Assembly (NCBI GenBank): GCA_035578175.1
Contig: JAQMRL010000006.1
Location: 70,925,501 to 70,989,500 of the forward strand
Direction: 5' to 3'
Length of the DNA: 64,000 bases
Source: Catonia carolina
Lineage: Eukaryota; Arthropoda; Insecta; Hemiptera; Achilidae
Under the pieces are notes generated by a model. That model searched no databases and was not told the origin of the DNA. It saw only the letters and a list, made by a program, of their open reading frames with translations. A program made the translations under genes and the position numbers. Shown one piece after another: positions 53,621-63,937 of the stretch; position 1 is the stretch's first letter; every line of letters begins with the position of its first letter.

Positions 53621-53807
53621 GCAATAGAACACATATCTAATTAAATAAAACAAATTAATAACAGAACTGAAGTACACATTTGTGTGGATTCCTTTGCGTT
53701 GTAGTTTACACAGAAATGAAACAGCTGATGAAGCCGCAAAAGAAGTGTTACCAATCCTACTAATACAAAATCATCAATTATCACATACAAATATTTAAGA
53801 GACACCT

Positions 53808-54593
53808 ACTGCTTGAGTCCCATCTCCGTCAAGTTGGAGGAATGCAGTGCGTTGGTATAGTAGTCGGAGAATGAATGAGGGTATGAAAGAATTGGTAGTA
53901 TTTCACAGCTGCTGCATTTGTAGTGGTAGCAAGTAATATATATAGTGGCGACTATTTACAACACTATGGGTCGTTTGTCGCAGTCAAAACGCCATTTTTG
54001 CCTGTCTTGCCATGACTCCTCCTCCATGTTTCTTCTTCCCATGGCTCTGTCAATACCTTCCATCCATCTCCCTCTCGGTCTTCCTCTTTTTCTATTTCGC
54101 TGCGGTCTCCAGTTCCACGCCTTCAGTGGGATTCGTACGTTGCTCATTCTTCGCATGTGACCATACCAGTGCAGTTGTTTTCTCTCAATACGGTCTATTA
54201 TTGAGTCTTCAATGCCCATTATCTCTCTTACTCTTATATTCGTTACCCTATCTCGTAACGTCAATCTGCAACATCTTCTCCAATATCTGTTCTCCACTGT
54301 ACTGATTCTATTTTTCATGTTTTGTGTAATGGTCCACACTTCTGCCCCATATGTCACCGTACCTTTCACTATTGCTGAAAATATTCGTTTCTTTATGTCT
54401 TTTCTTATGTTGAGACTCCACAGAGTAATAACTATTACTCTATTTACTCTATTCATTCACTCTATTACTCTATTACAGAGTAATAACTATTACGATTAGC
54501 AAGTAATAACTAGACTAAAAACATATTCTTATCATCCAGCGCATTAATTTAACAAATACCTACCGGGTTATTAACTTGATCGGATTCATAATA
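53808..54593 (-). repeat. Repeat R3, copy interrupted by a LINE
   Basis: 53808-53938 and 54497-54593 are the reverse complement of 13937-14147. The mariner-like element at 54594 abuts the same R3 base pair as the one at 13936. Confidence 0.75.
53939..54496 (-). pseudogene. LINE 3' fragment with 12-bp duplication
   Basis: Minus frame (54456-53956): NIRKDIKKRIFSAIVKGTVT, YGAEVWTITQNMKNRISTVE, ENRYWRRCCRLTLRDRVTNI, IERKQLHWYGHMRRM, KRGRPRGRWMEGIDRAM, the C-terminal region of a non-LTR reverse transcriptase. TAGCAAGTAATA at 53927-53938 and 54497-54508 brackets it; the uninterrupted R3 at ~14020 serves as empty site. 5'-truncated. Confidence 0.85.
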
Positions 54594-55935
54594 ACGGGTG
54601 ATTCAAAAAGGACGCACTTTGAAGTTTAAGGGTTAATATTTTCTGCATAGGGAATATTTTTTTCCCCCAAATAATAGTTGGCACTACCGTACTCATTGTT
54701 GACCCATTGTGTATTACTGACATGTACTAGCGCTTTCCCAGTATTCATTTGTGTCTGTAGTATCTGTATAAGTTCAAACATGGTTTTTTCAAAGGATGAA
54801 CATGTTTTTATTATTGAAAGTTATTGCGCATATAAATCTTACGAACAAGTGAAAGACGAGTTCCAGTTAAAATTTCCCAATTCTGAAGTACCTAATAACA
54901 CCACAATATCGCGTCTGATTAATAAATTTCGTGAGACTGACAGTGTGCCGGATCGGAAAAGCACAGGTCGACCATCAGTGTTAACAGAACAAGTTTTGGA
55001 CGATGTGAAACAACGTTTGACTACCTCACCCGGCAAATCACTTAGAAAGTTATCTTCACAGGCTGGATAATCACTATCTTCCGCTTTAAGGGCTACAAAA
55101 AAATTAAATCTGCATCCTTACCGCATCGGTGTCGTTCATGAACTGAAAGTAGTTGACCATGGGAAACATATACAGTATTGTCGTTGGATATGTTCTCTTG
55201 TTAATGACAACGGTGTTGAAGTATTGGATCGTGTGTATTTCAGTGACGAAGCATGGTTCCACTTGGATGGTTACATCAACAGCCAAAACTGCCAAATATG
55301 GAGCGCTTATAATCCTCACACATTTCATGAACGTCCACTACACGCACGTAAAATTGGTGTTTGGTGTGCGATCTCCTGGCGTCGTATTGTTGGGCCTTTA
55401 TTTTTTGACACATCTGTAGATGGTGTGGTGTACCGCAACTTAATTGAACAATTTATAGCGTTGTTAGAATTACATGATCGAGATTGTTGGTTTCAGCAGG
55501 ATAACGCAACGTGCCATACTTCTACTGAAACGCTGAATATGTTACGAGAATTTTTTGGCCATCGTGTGATATCAAAAGGATTGTGGCCACCAAGATCCCC
55601 AGATCTTACTCCTGCGGATTTTTTTCTTTGGGGGAATTTAAAGAGTAAGGTTTTTAAAAACAATCCTCATACAATTGAAGAATTGAAGGCTAATATTGAA
55701 AGTGAGATTACAAACATTAATGAGCAAACACTACAAAAAGTGGCTGCAAATGTTATGAAACGTGTCCGAACTTGCATTACAAGCAGAGGAAGTCATTTTG
55801 AACATTTATTGTGAAGTTTTAAAGGTAATCTGAATGTTATAAAGTTAATAATTTCATACCGTATAATTTGTAATTACTTAATGTAATAAATTAACGTTCT
55901 CAAACTTCGAAGTGCGTCCTTTTTGAAACACCCGT
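54594..55935 (+). mobile_element. Mariner-like element M2 (DUF4817 type), near-intact
   Basis: 1342 bp. Ends ACGGGTGATTCAAAAAGGAC and, complemented, ACGGGTGTTTCAAAAAGGAC, continuing similar for ~30 bp; TA at 54592-54593 and 55936-55937. One transposase frame with a single stop. Confidence 0.92.
54780..55814 (+). pseudogene. M2 transposase, one nonsense mutation
   Basis: ATG at 54780 to TGA at 55812-55814, 344 codons, open except for TAA at 55068-55070. N-terminal DUF4817 HTH: MVFSKDEHVFIIESYCAYKS to TISRLINKFRETDSVPDRKS, hinge GRPS, second HTH SLRKLSSQAG (then the stop). Core: DRVYFSDEAWFHLDGYINSQ, IGVWCAISWRRIVGPLFF, DCWFQQDNATCHT, WPPRSPDLTPADFFLWG. Catalytic Asp residues are in SDEA, QQDN and PADF; 38 residues lie between the second and third, so DD38D by my count, against DD34D in classical mariner. 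C-terminus RTCITSRGSHFEHLL. The stop sits where Leu is likely (TTA to TAA). Very similar in start to the foldback element's stub. Without readthrough only the first 96 residues would be made. Confidence 0.9.
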
Positions 55936-55937
55936 TA

Positions 55938-56282
55938 TTTAACTTCCCATTTTATATCAAAATATGTAAATAAATAATTGTAATAAGTACAAACAAATAT
56001 GTTAAATAGGAAAAGTTTGAAAATGAATGTTTTGTATCGGAGTAATACAACAATCGTTCTCCCAGCATGCATCACTCATTCAATATATCTCACCCGTACC
56101 CTTCACCCTGCAACTACAGGGAGCTGGGACTCAAGCAGTATATCACCAAAACAAACAACACTGGAACCAAATCCGGTTTCAATATTCTCAAACGAAACTT
56201 TAAAAAATAAGGAAAAATTATTCTGAAAACCCACAGCCACACATGGAGCTCCCAACGCATCAAGTCCTACTTATGCAGTTTG
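55938..56282. other. Unassigned stretch with R3-like piece
   Basis: About 56060-56140 (ATGCATCACTCATTCAATAT, CTACAGGGAGCTGGGACTCA) resembles R3. Confidence 0.4.
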
Positions 56283-56406
56283 AGGTGTAGTCTTGTACAG
56301 ACCCAGGCCGACCATTCCTAAGAGAGTATCCATGGTTAATTAAACCCCACCATCAAAGTACACCGGTAACCACTGTCTAGTATTCCAATCCGTATAAAAG
56401 TAATTA

Positions 56407-57182
56407 TAGTTCAGCCGCTCTAAGTTTGCTCCTCCTTCTGACAACAAACCAAAACCAGCTACTACAGGGTGCACACTAGAGTCTGTGACTTTATGGATGT
56501 CGTATTCCTATTAAGTTAACTATTTTTTTAAATTATAAGTACTTAAATTATGTAAGTACTTAATTATAAGTACTTATGCCCAAAACGGGCAGGTGGAGTG
56601 TAATTTTAATTGCACTCTATCTGTTTGTTCCAGGGCTAAAAAAAAAGTTCTGTTTCTTATCACATAGTCAGCCACTTATATAACTGAACTATTTAAGAAC
56701 AGAAGAGGTAGAGGTGTAAAAGACACTAGTCAGAGTTATCTCCTCTGAGAGTAATGAATTTCACTATGCAGCCAGACCCTGTGGTGAATGAAGTGAAGGT
56801 GTCATTTGCAGGGTGGAAAGTGAGTGCTTTTCGGAGGGCCTGGCATGCTGATAAGCATACTCTTTCAACTCAGTAAGGAAGGCAATGGTAAACCACCTTA
56901 CTCCTCGTTTTACTTAGTAAAACCCCTACAGGTTCAAACCAGCCTTTCGGCTGTTGACCTAAACAACAAGTACTTAAAGTACTAAAAAAATCAGTCGTGA
57001 TATGATGTAGGCCAAACAATTAAATTTAGAAAAATACTTTTAAAAGTATTTTGTATTTAAATACTTTTGAAATTATTTAGTTGTTACTTTTTAATCAGCG
57101 TGTACACATTTAGATATAATGCGCATGCTCAGTGACGTCATTATTTGTTTACATTAGGAGCAAACTTAGAACGGCTGAACTG
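56407..57182. mobile_element. Tc1/mariner-type MITE in S2
   Basis: Ends TAGTTCAGCCGCTCTAAGTT and, complemented, CAGTTCAGCCGTTCTAAGTT, continuing TTGCTCCT; TA flanks 56405-56406 and 57183-57184. Same family as 35426-35712; enlarged by an internal S3. Confidence 0.88.
56577..56967 (+). mobile_element. S3 retroposon with 9-bp duplication
   Basis: Complete S3; AAGTACTTA at 56568-56576 and 56968-56976, inside the MITE. Confidence 0.9.
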
Positions 57183-57371
57183 TACCTTGACTAGGATTTG
57201 AACCAGGAACCTTCGTCTCTGAAAATCAGCTGTTAGACAGCTGATTTTGGCGACAACTTTACCTCTAGACCACCCCGGTGGGTTATTATAATTAGTTAAT
57301 TATTTTTATTGTAATACTTTTGTAATTTGTCACCGTAGAAAATTGTCGCTCAATCCGTGTTACCAAACAAG

Positions 57372-58036
57372 TAGTGTTGCGTCAGAAAAAAACGAACAGT
57401 TTGGCCAAACTGTTGTTTCTCGGAAAACGAACGAACTGTTATTTTACTTCTCGACAAACTGTTTTTTTCTGACCAACAGTGGTAGCTTGACAAACACGTT
57501 GAATTGCCAAACAGAAACTTCACCGCATTCTAATAAACTTTTAACAAATTAAAAACAGGTTGCATGAATAACTACTGTTGGATGTTGCCTTCTACTGAAA
57601 AAATGTATATATTTATGGTATTTATTTATATTACTATGGGAATTAGTTAGCGTTATTAGGAAACACAAAATAATCAATCTGAAATACAAAATAATGATGA
57701 TGTGTGTAGTAGTATTATAATCACAGAGTATAGAATAACTTACTTCTACACTCTTTAAATATAATGCACAAAAAACGGCGATAAAACTGTGAAATTTTCT
57801 GATAAAATGATATACGAGATATGACTCAACGTTAAGGTCCAGCCTTCTATGTGTATGAACGATAAAACGACCTGTTGTTTAAACTTGGAGGGAAAAAATA
57901 CAGAAAAACGATTCATTTAGAACATCAACAGATCAATAATACAAACTGTTTTTTCCAACAGTTTGTACAAACAGTTGTTTTTTTCAAACGAACGTTCGTT
58001 TTCGTTTGGAAGAAACAACAGAAACGCCCACCACTA
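57372..58036. mobile_element. hAT MITE with 8-bp duplication (665 bp)
   Basis: Ends TAGTGTTGCGTCAG and, complemented, TAGTGGTGGGCGTT; CAAACAAG at 57364-57371 and 58037-58044. Subterminal regions are packed with ACAGTTTG/CAAACTGT and AACGAACG motifs, including AACAGTTTGGCCAAACTGTT near 57398, typical of transposase-binding repeats. Confidence 0.88.
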
Positions 58037-58044
58037 CAAACAAG

Positions 58045-58337
58045 AGCAGATTTCTACCAGGTAAATGACCACGCCGATCAGGACATTCTAAATTAATTTT
58101 AAAAAACTAAGTATATTAATTTTAGTTCACTACATATGACATATGTACTCCAAGGGCGTTTTGGCCGTAAAAAAAAAAACAGAAAAAATAATGAAATATG
58201 AACTGCACTTAAGACGATTACTCTCAATCAATATAACTAGGAGATAACACAAGCTATTTTTATAAAATTGCAAAAACCGTAGATGTTATAGTGTAAAGAT
58301 CCTTTGATGTTCATATATCGCATAAGTATGTGGCAAT
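58045..58337. other. Unassigned stretch
   Basis: AT-rich; nothing recognised. Confidence 0.4.
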
Positions 58338-58530
58338 CCCACCTGAATGGTCAAGTGGTAATGTCGTCACCGCAAGTCAGCTTTTAAAGAAACATTTTCG
58401 GAAAAAGTTCCACAGTTCAAATCCTTTATAAGTACTTTATTACTTTTAAACAGATTTAAATACAGTGGTTACCCATGTACTTTGATGGATGGGGTTCAAT
58501 TAACAATTGGGTTTCAATTGGTACGTCCAT
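58338..58530 (+). mobile_element. S2 SINE, strongly diverged
   Basis: CCCACCTGAATGGTCAAGTG, GTCGTCACCGCAAGTCAGCT, GTTCAAATCC, then CAGTGGTTACCCATGTACTTTGATGG; the oldest-looking S2 here. Confidence 0.65.
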
Positions 58531-58544
58531 TAATACTATGCCAT

Positions 58545-58967
58545 ATTAGTATGGGGTAATTCATCACAGGGTAACATGGAAAGAGTTTTTAAAATACAGA
58601 AAAAGCTGTTAGGTGTATGGTGGGAGTCAACCACCTTGCCTCATGCAGATCACTATTTAAAGAGCTGCAATTGCTCACAGTTCCTTCTTTATACATTTTT
58701 GAAGTGATAATGTACGTAAAGAAAAATACCTTTTTACAGAATTTAGATGTTCACAACCACTACACAAGAAACAGAATCGATTATTATGTTGCTAATCACA
58801 ACACTAAATTGTTTGAACAAAAATCAACTTATGCAGGTAGAAAATACATCAATAAATTGCCTCAAGGTTTAAAAAGTTGTGAAAATTTAAGTCATTTTAA
58901 AAAAAAGCTAAAACAATATTTGATTGATGAAACATTTTACAGTGTGCACGAATTCTTTTCTAAATAG
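58545..58967 (+). pseudogene. CR1-like LINE reverse transcriptase C-terminus
   Basis: YAILVWGNSSQGNMERVFKI, QKKLLG in one frame, then (frameshift ~58615) VNHLASCRSLFKELQLLTVP, SLYIFEVIMYVKKN, HNHYTRNRIDYY, YINKLPQGLKSCENLSHFKK, YLIDETFYSVHEFF and a stop. The LF..L.ILT.PSLYI.E..., TRN and F...LK.YL..K.FYS blocks are typical of CR1/L2-group C-termini. Confidence 0.75.
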
Positions 58968-58999
58968 TTTTGGTATTTAACTTCTAATTAAATAAATAT

Positions 59000-59200
59000 T
59001 GTGTACAATTTGATACAAAGGGGTTCATAACAAGCCTATGAGTTAAGCAGTAGCAGGGAAAAAATTATTGGTAAGTGATGAATTTATCATGTGTTTGATT
59101 TTTTATTTTATGTGATATTTGATTCAATGGGGTTCATGACAAGCCTACTGAAGTAAGCAGTAGGAAAAACAATTTTTTGGTGGTAAGTGATGAATTTATC
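59000..59200 (+). repeat. Two tandem ~105-bp repeats in the LINE 3' UTR
   Basis: GGGGTTCATAACAAGCCTAT..AAGTGATGAATTTATCA and GGGGTTCATGACAAGCCTAC..AAGTGATGAATTTATCA. Tandem 3' repeats are usual in CR1/L2-type elements. Confidence 0.75.
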
Positions 59201-59247
59201 ATTGGTGATAAACTTTCAGTTTATCAGTTTTATCTTGTCTTGTCCTA

Positions 59248-59399
59248 TACTCCCTTTGGAGTCTCCTGGATGGAAAAAACAACTGTACTGGATTTCAGAA
59301 ATTAAAACATCCGTATTTATAATTCTTGTAACTGGAATTTTCTCATACCCGGCTAACCCTAGGCCTCAATTGATCTGGATAAGGGAATTTCCACTGTAG
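59248..59399 (+). pseudogene. Possible second GH1 exon relic
   Basis: A pyrimidine-rich tract (CTTGTCTTGTCCTATACTCC) ends at TTTGGAG, followed by a frame ESPGWKKQLYWISEIK, SVFIILVTGIFSYPANP. It parallels the P.GFRKLLNWI...VFITENGFS order of GH1 but lacks an intact TENG. The match is weak. Confidence 0.25.
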
Positions 59400-60750
59400 T
59401 TGCAAAATAAAGTTTTGAAATTTTGTAATTTTAAATTTCAATAACGTTTAATTACTAAGTAAGTTTAATGGAATAACACGTAGCCTATAAATGAATAGAA
59501 AAGTTAAAATATAATTTTACAGTTTTAAAAATAAACTAATATACCAATAAAAAAACGGTTTACTCCAGGCCTACTGAAAAGAAATGATTAATCAAAATTG
59601 TTCTAGAAAATGTCATTATATTGGAGGACTTTAATTAAAGCTTTAATCAACAAGATATTAATAAAATTGTTATTCACTAATTAACGTCAATTAATTTTGT
59701 CAACAAATGGACCCATCCTTATTTGCTATTTATTTATATAACGATGTCATGTTTGGGTTAATTCATTATTAATTTACAAATTTTTCTTATTTAGGATGAT
59801 TTCATTTAAAATCAATTTACGGAATAAGTAAAAATTTCGACAATTTTAAATAATTATAATGTTATCTTATTAACCAACATATTACATAAATATTATCTAA
59901 ATGTAAACAGTAAGCCTAAAATATAAATGTGTACATTCAATTTATTACATCAGTTGGATGACCCACCTACGTAAAAATGTACAAGATTATGAATAAAATA
60001 TCGATTGTAAACAAACTTACCTTAATTTAATAAATTAAACTTAATATATTATATAAATGTTTATCAGAATTCATATTGAACAAAATTATAAAAACACTAC
60101 ACAAGAAAAACTGTATAAAATTATCCGTAACTATTAGTGACCGGCAAATAACTTAACCGCAATTCACAGATATGCACTTCACTGGACGAAATCGTCTAAT
60201 AACCGAGTCCAATATGGCTACCCAGAAATAATACTTTCTTAAATCACCACCAGGTTGCAGACCACGCAATCAAGATTACGTAAAATTGATATCTTGATAC
60301 CGTATTTCATTTATGATAAAAAAATTACAAAATAAATATTTTATAAATTTAAAAGTCTATGAATTAACTTACATTTTAAAAAATCAATTTATTTTACCTG
60401 TATAAAAATACTAAGAAATAAGAACAGTTGGTTATTAAATTAAAAATCGGTTTTCTAAATTCTTATATACGATTGATTAATATAACCAAGAAGTCGGTAA
60501 TTGAAAAATGAAGTTTTTGCAACGATTGTAATAATAAAAACTGCCCGTAGACGAAGTGATGAATTTAATATTTGACGACTCCCACGTAATTACAATAACT
60601 GCCTGGATGTGCCATTGTTTTCCTTTATATAGTCCAGTCAATGAAGACATAAATTAGGCCAAAACTGGAAGTAATTAGAGGAAAGTTGAATTTTACCAGA
60701 CATAAAGTACATAATAACAAGAGTAATGTACCATGAAAATTTCCCATTTA
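59400..60750. other. Unassigned, very AT-rich stretch
   Basis: No repeat family or coding segment recognised; lacks the otherwise ubiquitous S1/S2/S3/family A copies. Confidence 0.45.
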
Positions 60751-60751
60751 C

Positions 60752-60834
60752 CTCGTGTGCGTCCCAAATGTTCTCCCCTAAACTTTGAATCTGCAGCGTT
60801 TTACTTACAAGGCGAAATCTCATAAACCAAACCA
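60752..60834 (-). pseudogene. Possible GH1 N-terminal exon relic
   Basis: Complement: after TTTTTAG (or CTGCAG at 60791-60796) the frame reads VWFMRFRLVSKTLQIQSLGE, NIWDAHE and ends at a GTAAAT donor. GENIWD (60761-60778) is the conserved GH1 segment following ..YQIEGAWN...; the YQIEGAW part is not recognisable. Opposite strand to the exon at 52792. Confidence 0.3.
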
Positions 60835-61108
60835 CTAAAAACTGCACAATTTATTCGATATCCCTGATAGAGTTGCAATACTTACAAAAATATTCTAAGA
60901 TGAATTTTTTGTACTTAAATTGTTTTAGATAAACATTTTAGCTTATAAGTTTTACAATAATAATGTACAATAGGGTACCCCATAACTATTGTGTACAATT
61001 ACGCCAGAAAAGGATTTGGGCTCTACAACACAGAAGAAGTGTGAACTGTACGGCGCTGCCGCAACACAACATTCACAAGTACGATTCGTGTCATTAAATT
61101 TTATGTTA
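60835..61108. other. Unassigned stretch
   Basis: No recognised features; a slightly GC-richer piece at 61050-61080. Confidence 0.35.
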
Positions 61109-62027
61109 AAAAATCTGGTGTGAAACACTCACACAACTTTCTCTTGCCAATGCAAATAATTAACAATAAACCTAACATTAGTAATAAAACATTAGAAATA
61201 AACAAACAACTAACCTCAAAAATATAACCATATTTCAATCATGAGTGAAACACGCAAAATGAAAATCGACCTCAGTTTGGCTTAGAAATACGGAAAATCA
61301 CTCTTTCTCTCTAAACTAGGCTCTGTAGAGAAAAATGCTCTTAATAAAAGTTGTAGATCTTTTAATTTTTTATATATTTCATTATATACACTTTTGTCGT
61401 AAAATGCATACTAAGGCCGAAATCTTAAAAAATCGATTTTTCACACGTTTTCGTGAGAAAAAAAACAGAAAATCGCTAATTACCGCTAAACTAAGCGTTT
61501 TACAAAAAAAAGCTTGAAATAAAAGTTGTAGGTTTTCAAATTCTCTACAACTTTTATTATATAACATTTTGCGCTAAAATGCATATTAAAGCCGCAATCT
61601 TAAAAATAAAATGTTTTTACGTGAAAACAGCCTCACCAAGAATTTCAGCAAACATGGCGCCTACCTTATCTTGTAGAGAATAAAAGATTGAGTAAACCAG
61701 GTGATTTAAAAAAAAATCGTAGGACCAGTTTTTGAGAAAATCGCAAAAAAGTGAAAAATTACACGAATAAACTACTACTTCCGGTTGACCGATTTTGATG
61801 AAAATGTTCGTGTCGGGTCCGGTAGTGGTATGTAACTTTTCAAGTTTCAAGTCCGTACGATGTTCCGTTCTTGAGATATTCTGTTCACACACAGACCAAT
61901 CGCTAAAAACATGTTTTTTGGGTTCAGGGGGTCTGAAAACGTATAGATCCGGTGAAAACTCGATTTCGAAAAATCGACATGAAAACAATACTTTCCTTCC
62001 TATATATTCATATAGGCAAGAGAAAGT
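61109..62027 (-). mobile_element. Family A full-length copy lacking the (CA)n tract
   Basis: AAAAATCTGGTGTGAAACAC to GGCAAGAGAAAGT; the microsatellite is reduced to CACACACAG, showing that its length is highly variable between copies. Confidence 0.82.
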
Positions 62028-62625
62028 AAAAATAACTATCGTAAAGTGAAGAACAAAACTGTTATTTTATTTTAAATAAATTTCATAAAGTTTACTATAT
62101 TTAACTGTAAATTTTTGAAATGGTCGAGGTGTAATTTTGTTTACGTAACATCTGTGAGTTTCATTTTCTAACTCATTCAGAACTTAGTAATTAAAAAATA
62201 TTGAATTAAAGGTTGAACACCCTTTTCAATCCCTTAACGGTGGAATGTCGTTGTTTGTTTAACTTTTATATTTACCCTGAAGGGAATATTCCCTCCAAAT
62301 TTCAGTTTTCTAGTTATTGTACAAGTAGGAGAATTCGTGATGAGTAAGTGAGTCAGAGAGGGCTATCCCATACAGATAAAAGATAAATACAGTAATACTT
62401 TTTATCTTACTACGTCACAAAATGTAATACAATACATTAAAAAGTAAGGGTCAAGGTTACTACTATAAGAAATGAAATAATATAAAAACCAGTTGTTATC
62501 TGAGACATGAAGAAAGTGAAAACATCTTTTTTTAATCTCTCAATTAATCATTTACTAGTTTATTTTTTTACCTATATTACGCCTACTTTACGAGTTGAAA
62601 TTTCCGATAAAAAAATTCCCAGAAA
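62028..62625. other. Unassigned stretch
   Basis: Nothing recognised; AT-rich with CCCTGAAGGGAATATTCCCTCC (partly palindromic) at ~62276. Confidence 0.4.
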
Positions 62626-62639
62626 TATTAAATTTTTTT

Positions 62640-62790
62640 AAATTTATTTATAGTAGCATTGACAGCTTAGTCATTAGCGACTACTGTGGGTTTGAACGTG
62701 TTAAAATGTCCAACCCTAACCGGGAATCGAACTCGGGACCTTCCGCTTTGAAGGCTAGAGTGCTAATTACTACGCCTTGAAGTGGCCACT
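62640..62790 (-). mobile_element. S4 tRNA-like SINE
   Basis: Complement: AAGGCGTAGTAATTAGCACT, AGCCTTCAAAGCGGAAGGTC, GAGTTCGATTCCCGGTTAGG, then a tail with GTCGCTAATGACTAAGC. Confidence 0.65.
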
Positions 62791-62822
62791 CAAAATTGAT
62801 TTTAATTAGCGTATCATTTTAT

Positions 62823-63765
62823 ACTTTCTCTTGCCCTATATGAATAAGGAAGGAAAGTATTGTTTTCATGTAGATTTTTCACTGGAAATACTCTTTTTTT
62901 TAATATTCTCTCTCCTGAATCTAAAACACATTTTTGGCGATTAGTTAGTGTGTGAAACAACTCAAGAACGATGAAGTTAGCTACCAGTAGAGGACCCAAA
63001 ACGAACATTTTCATCAAAGTCAATCACCCGGATAGTAGTTTATTCGTGCAAATGTTCCCTTTTTGAGATTTTATCAAAAATGGCTATTACGATTTTTTAA
63101 AGATCACACCCTTAATTATGCATTTCAGGGAAAAACGAATATAATTAACGCTGTAGGAAATCACAAACCCTACAACTTTTATTTTAAACATATTTTTCTA
63201 TAATGCTTAGTTTAGCGTCAATTAGTGATTTTCTATATTTTTCTCATCAAAATCAGTACAAAATATTGGATTTTTATGATTGCGACCTCAGAATGCATTT
63301 TGCGACAGTGTAGGTATGTAATAAAAAATACGAGACATTAAAAAAAACTATAACTTTTATTTCAAGCATTTTTTCTACAGAGCTTAGTTTAAATTGTGTA
63401 TTGTGTTAAATAGTGATTTTCTGTGTGAACAGGGGTTGATTTTCATTTAGCGTTCGTTATTCACTCATGATTAAAATTAGGTTATGTTTTTCATATTACA
63501 TTGTTTACTCATGATTAACAGAGGTTTTTTTAATTTATCTATTTAACGTCGCATCAACTACAACGGTCATTAGCGACGACGTTGGGGTGTAACTATTGTA
63601 CAATGGAGGATGAAATGATTTTTTGTAACGTATGAAAATATGCCGTGACTGAGTGGGATTCGAACCCAGGACCGCATGACAGAGGACAGAACGCAGGATG
63701 TAGAGGTTATATTTTTCATAACATTAGCAAGAGAAAGTCGTGTGTGTGTTTCACACTTGATTTTT
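62823..63765 (+). mobile_element. Family A, diverged copy interrupted by S1-like SINE
   Basis: ACTTTCTCTTGCCC head, no (TG)n, decayed body, right end AGCAAGAGAAAGTCGTGTGT, TTTCACACTTGATTTTT. Confidence 0.72.
63525..63678 (-). mobile_element. S1-like SINE, truncated head, 7-bp duplication
   Basis: Complement carries GCGGTCCTGGGTTCGAATCC and the CGGCATATTTTCATACGTTA body with an S4-like tail (GTCGCTAATGACCG). ACAGAGG at 63518-63524 and 63679-63685. Confidence 0.7.
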
Positions 63766-63937
63766 AACTTCGGTAAAATTTTTGTATTAAAAACGTGGTA
63801 GCCCGAACACGTTATTTTACTAATGCGTAAACAATTTTGAATTATTCACCAGACGTAACTTAGTGCACAAAGAAAGTAAACAGCTTATTGAACAGGGGTA
63901 AGAATGTCTATTTTTATTTTCAATGGAAACTACCACA

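Larger units (their letters stand above)
56283..57285 (-). mobile_element. S2 SINE split by a MITE
   Basis: 56283-56406 (GGTGTAGTCTTGTACAGACC..TCCGTATAAAAGTAAT) and 57183-57285 (TAGGATTTGAACCAGGAACC to CCACCCCGGTGGG). Confidence 0.85.
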
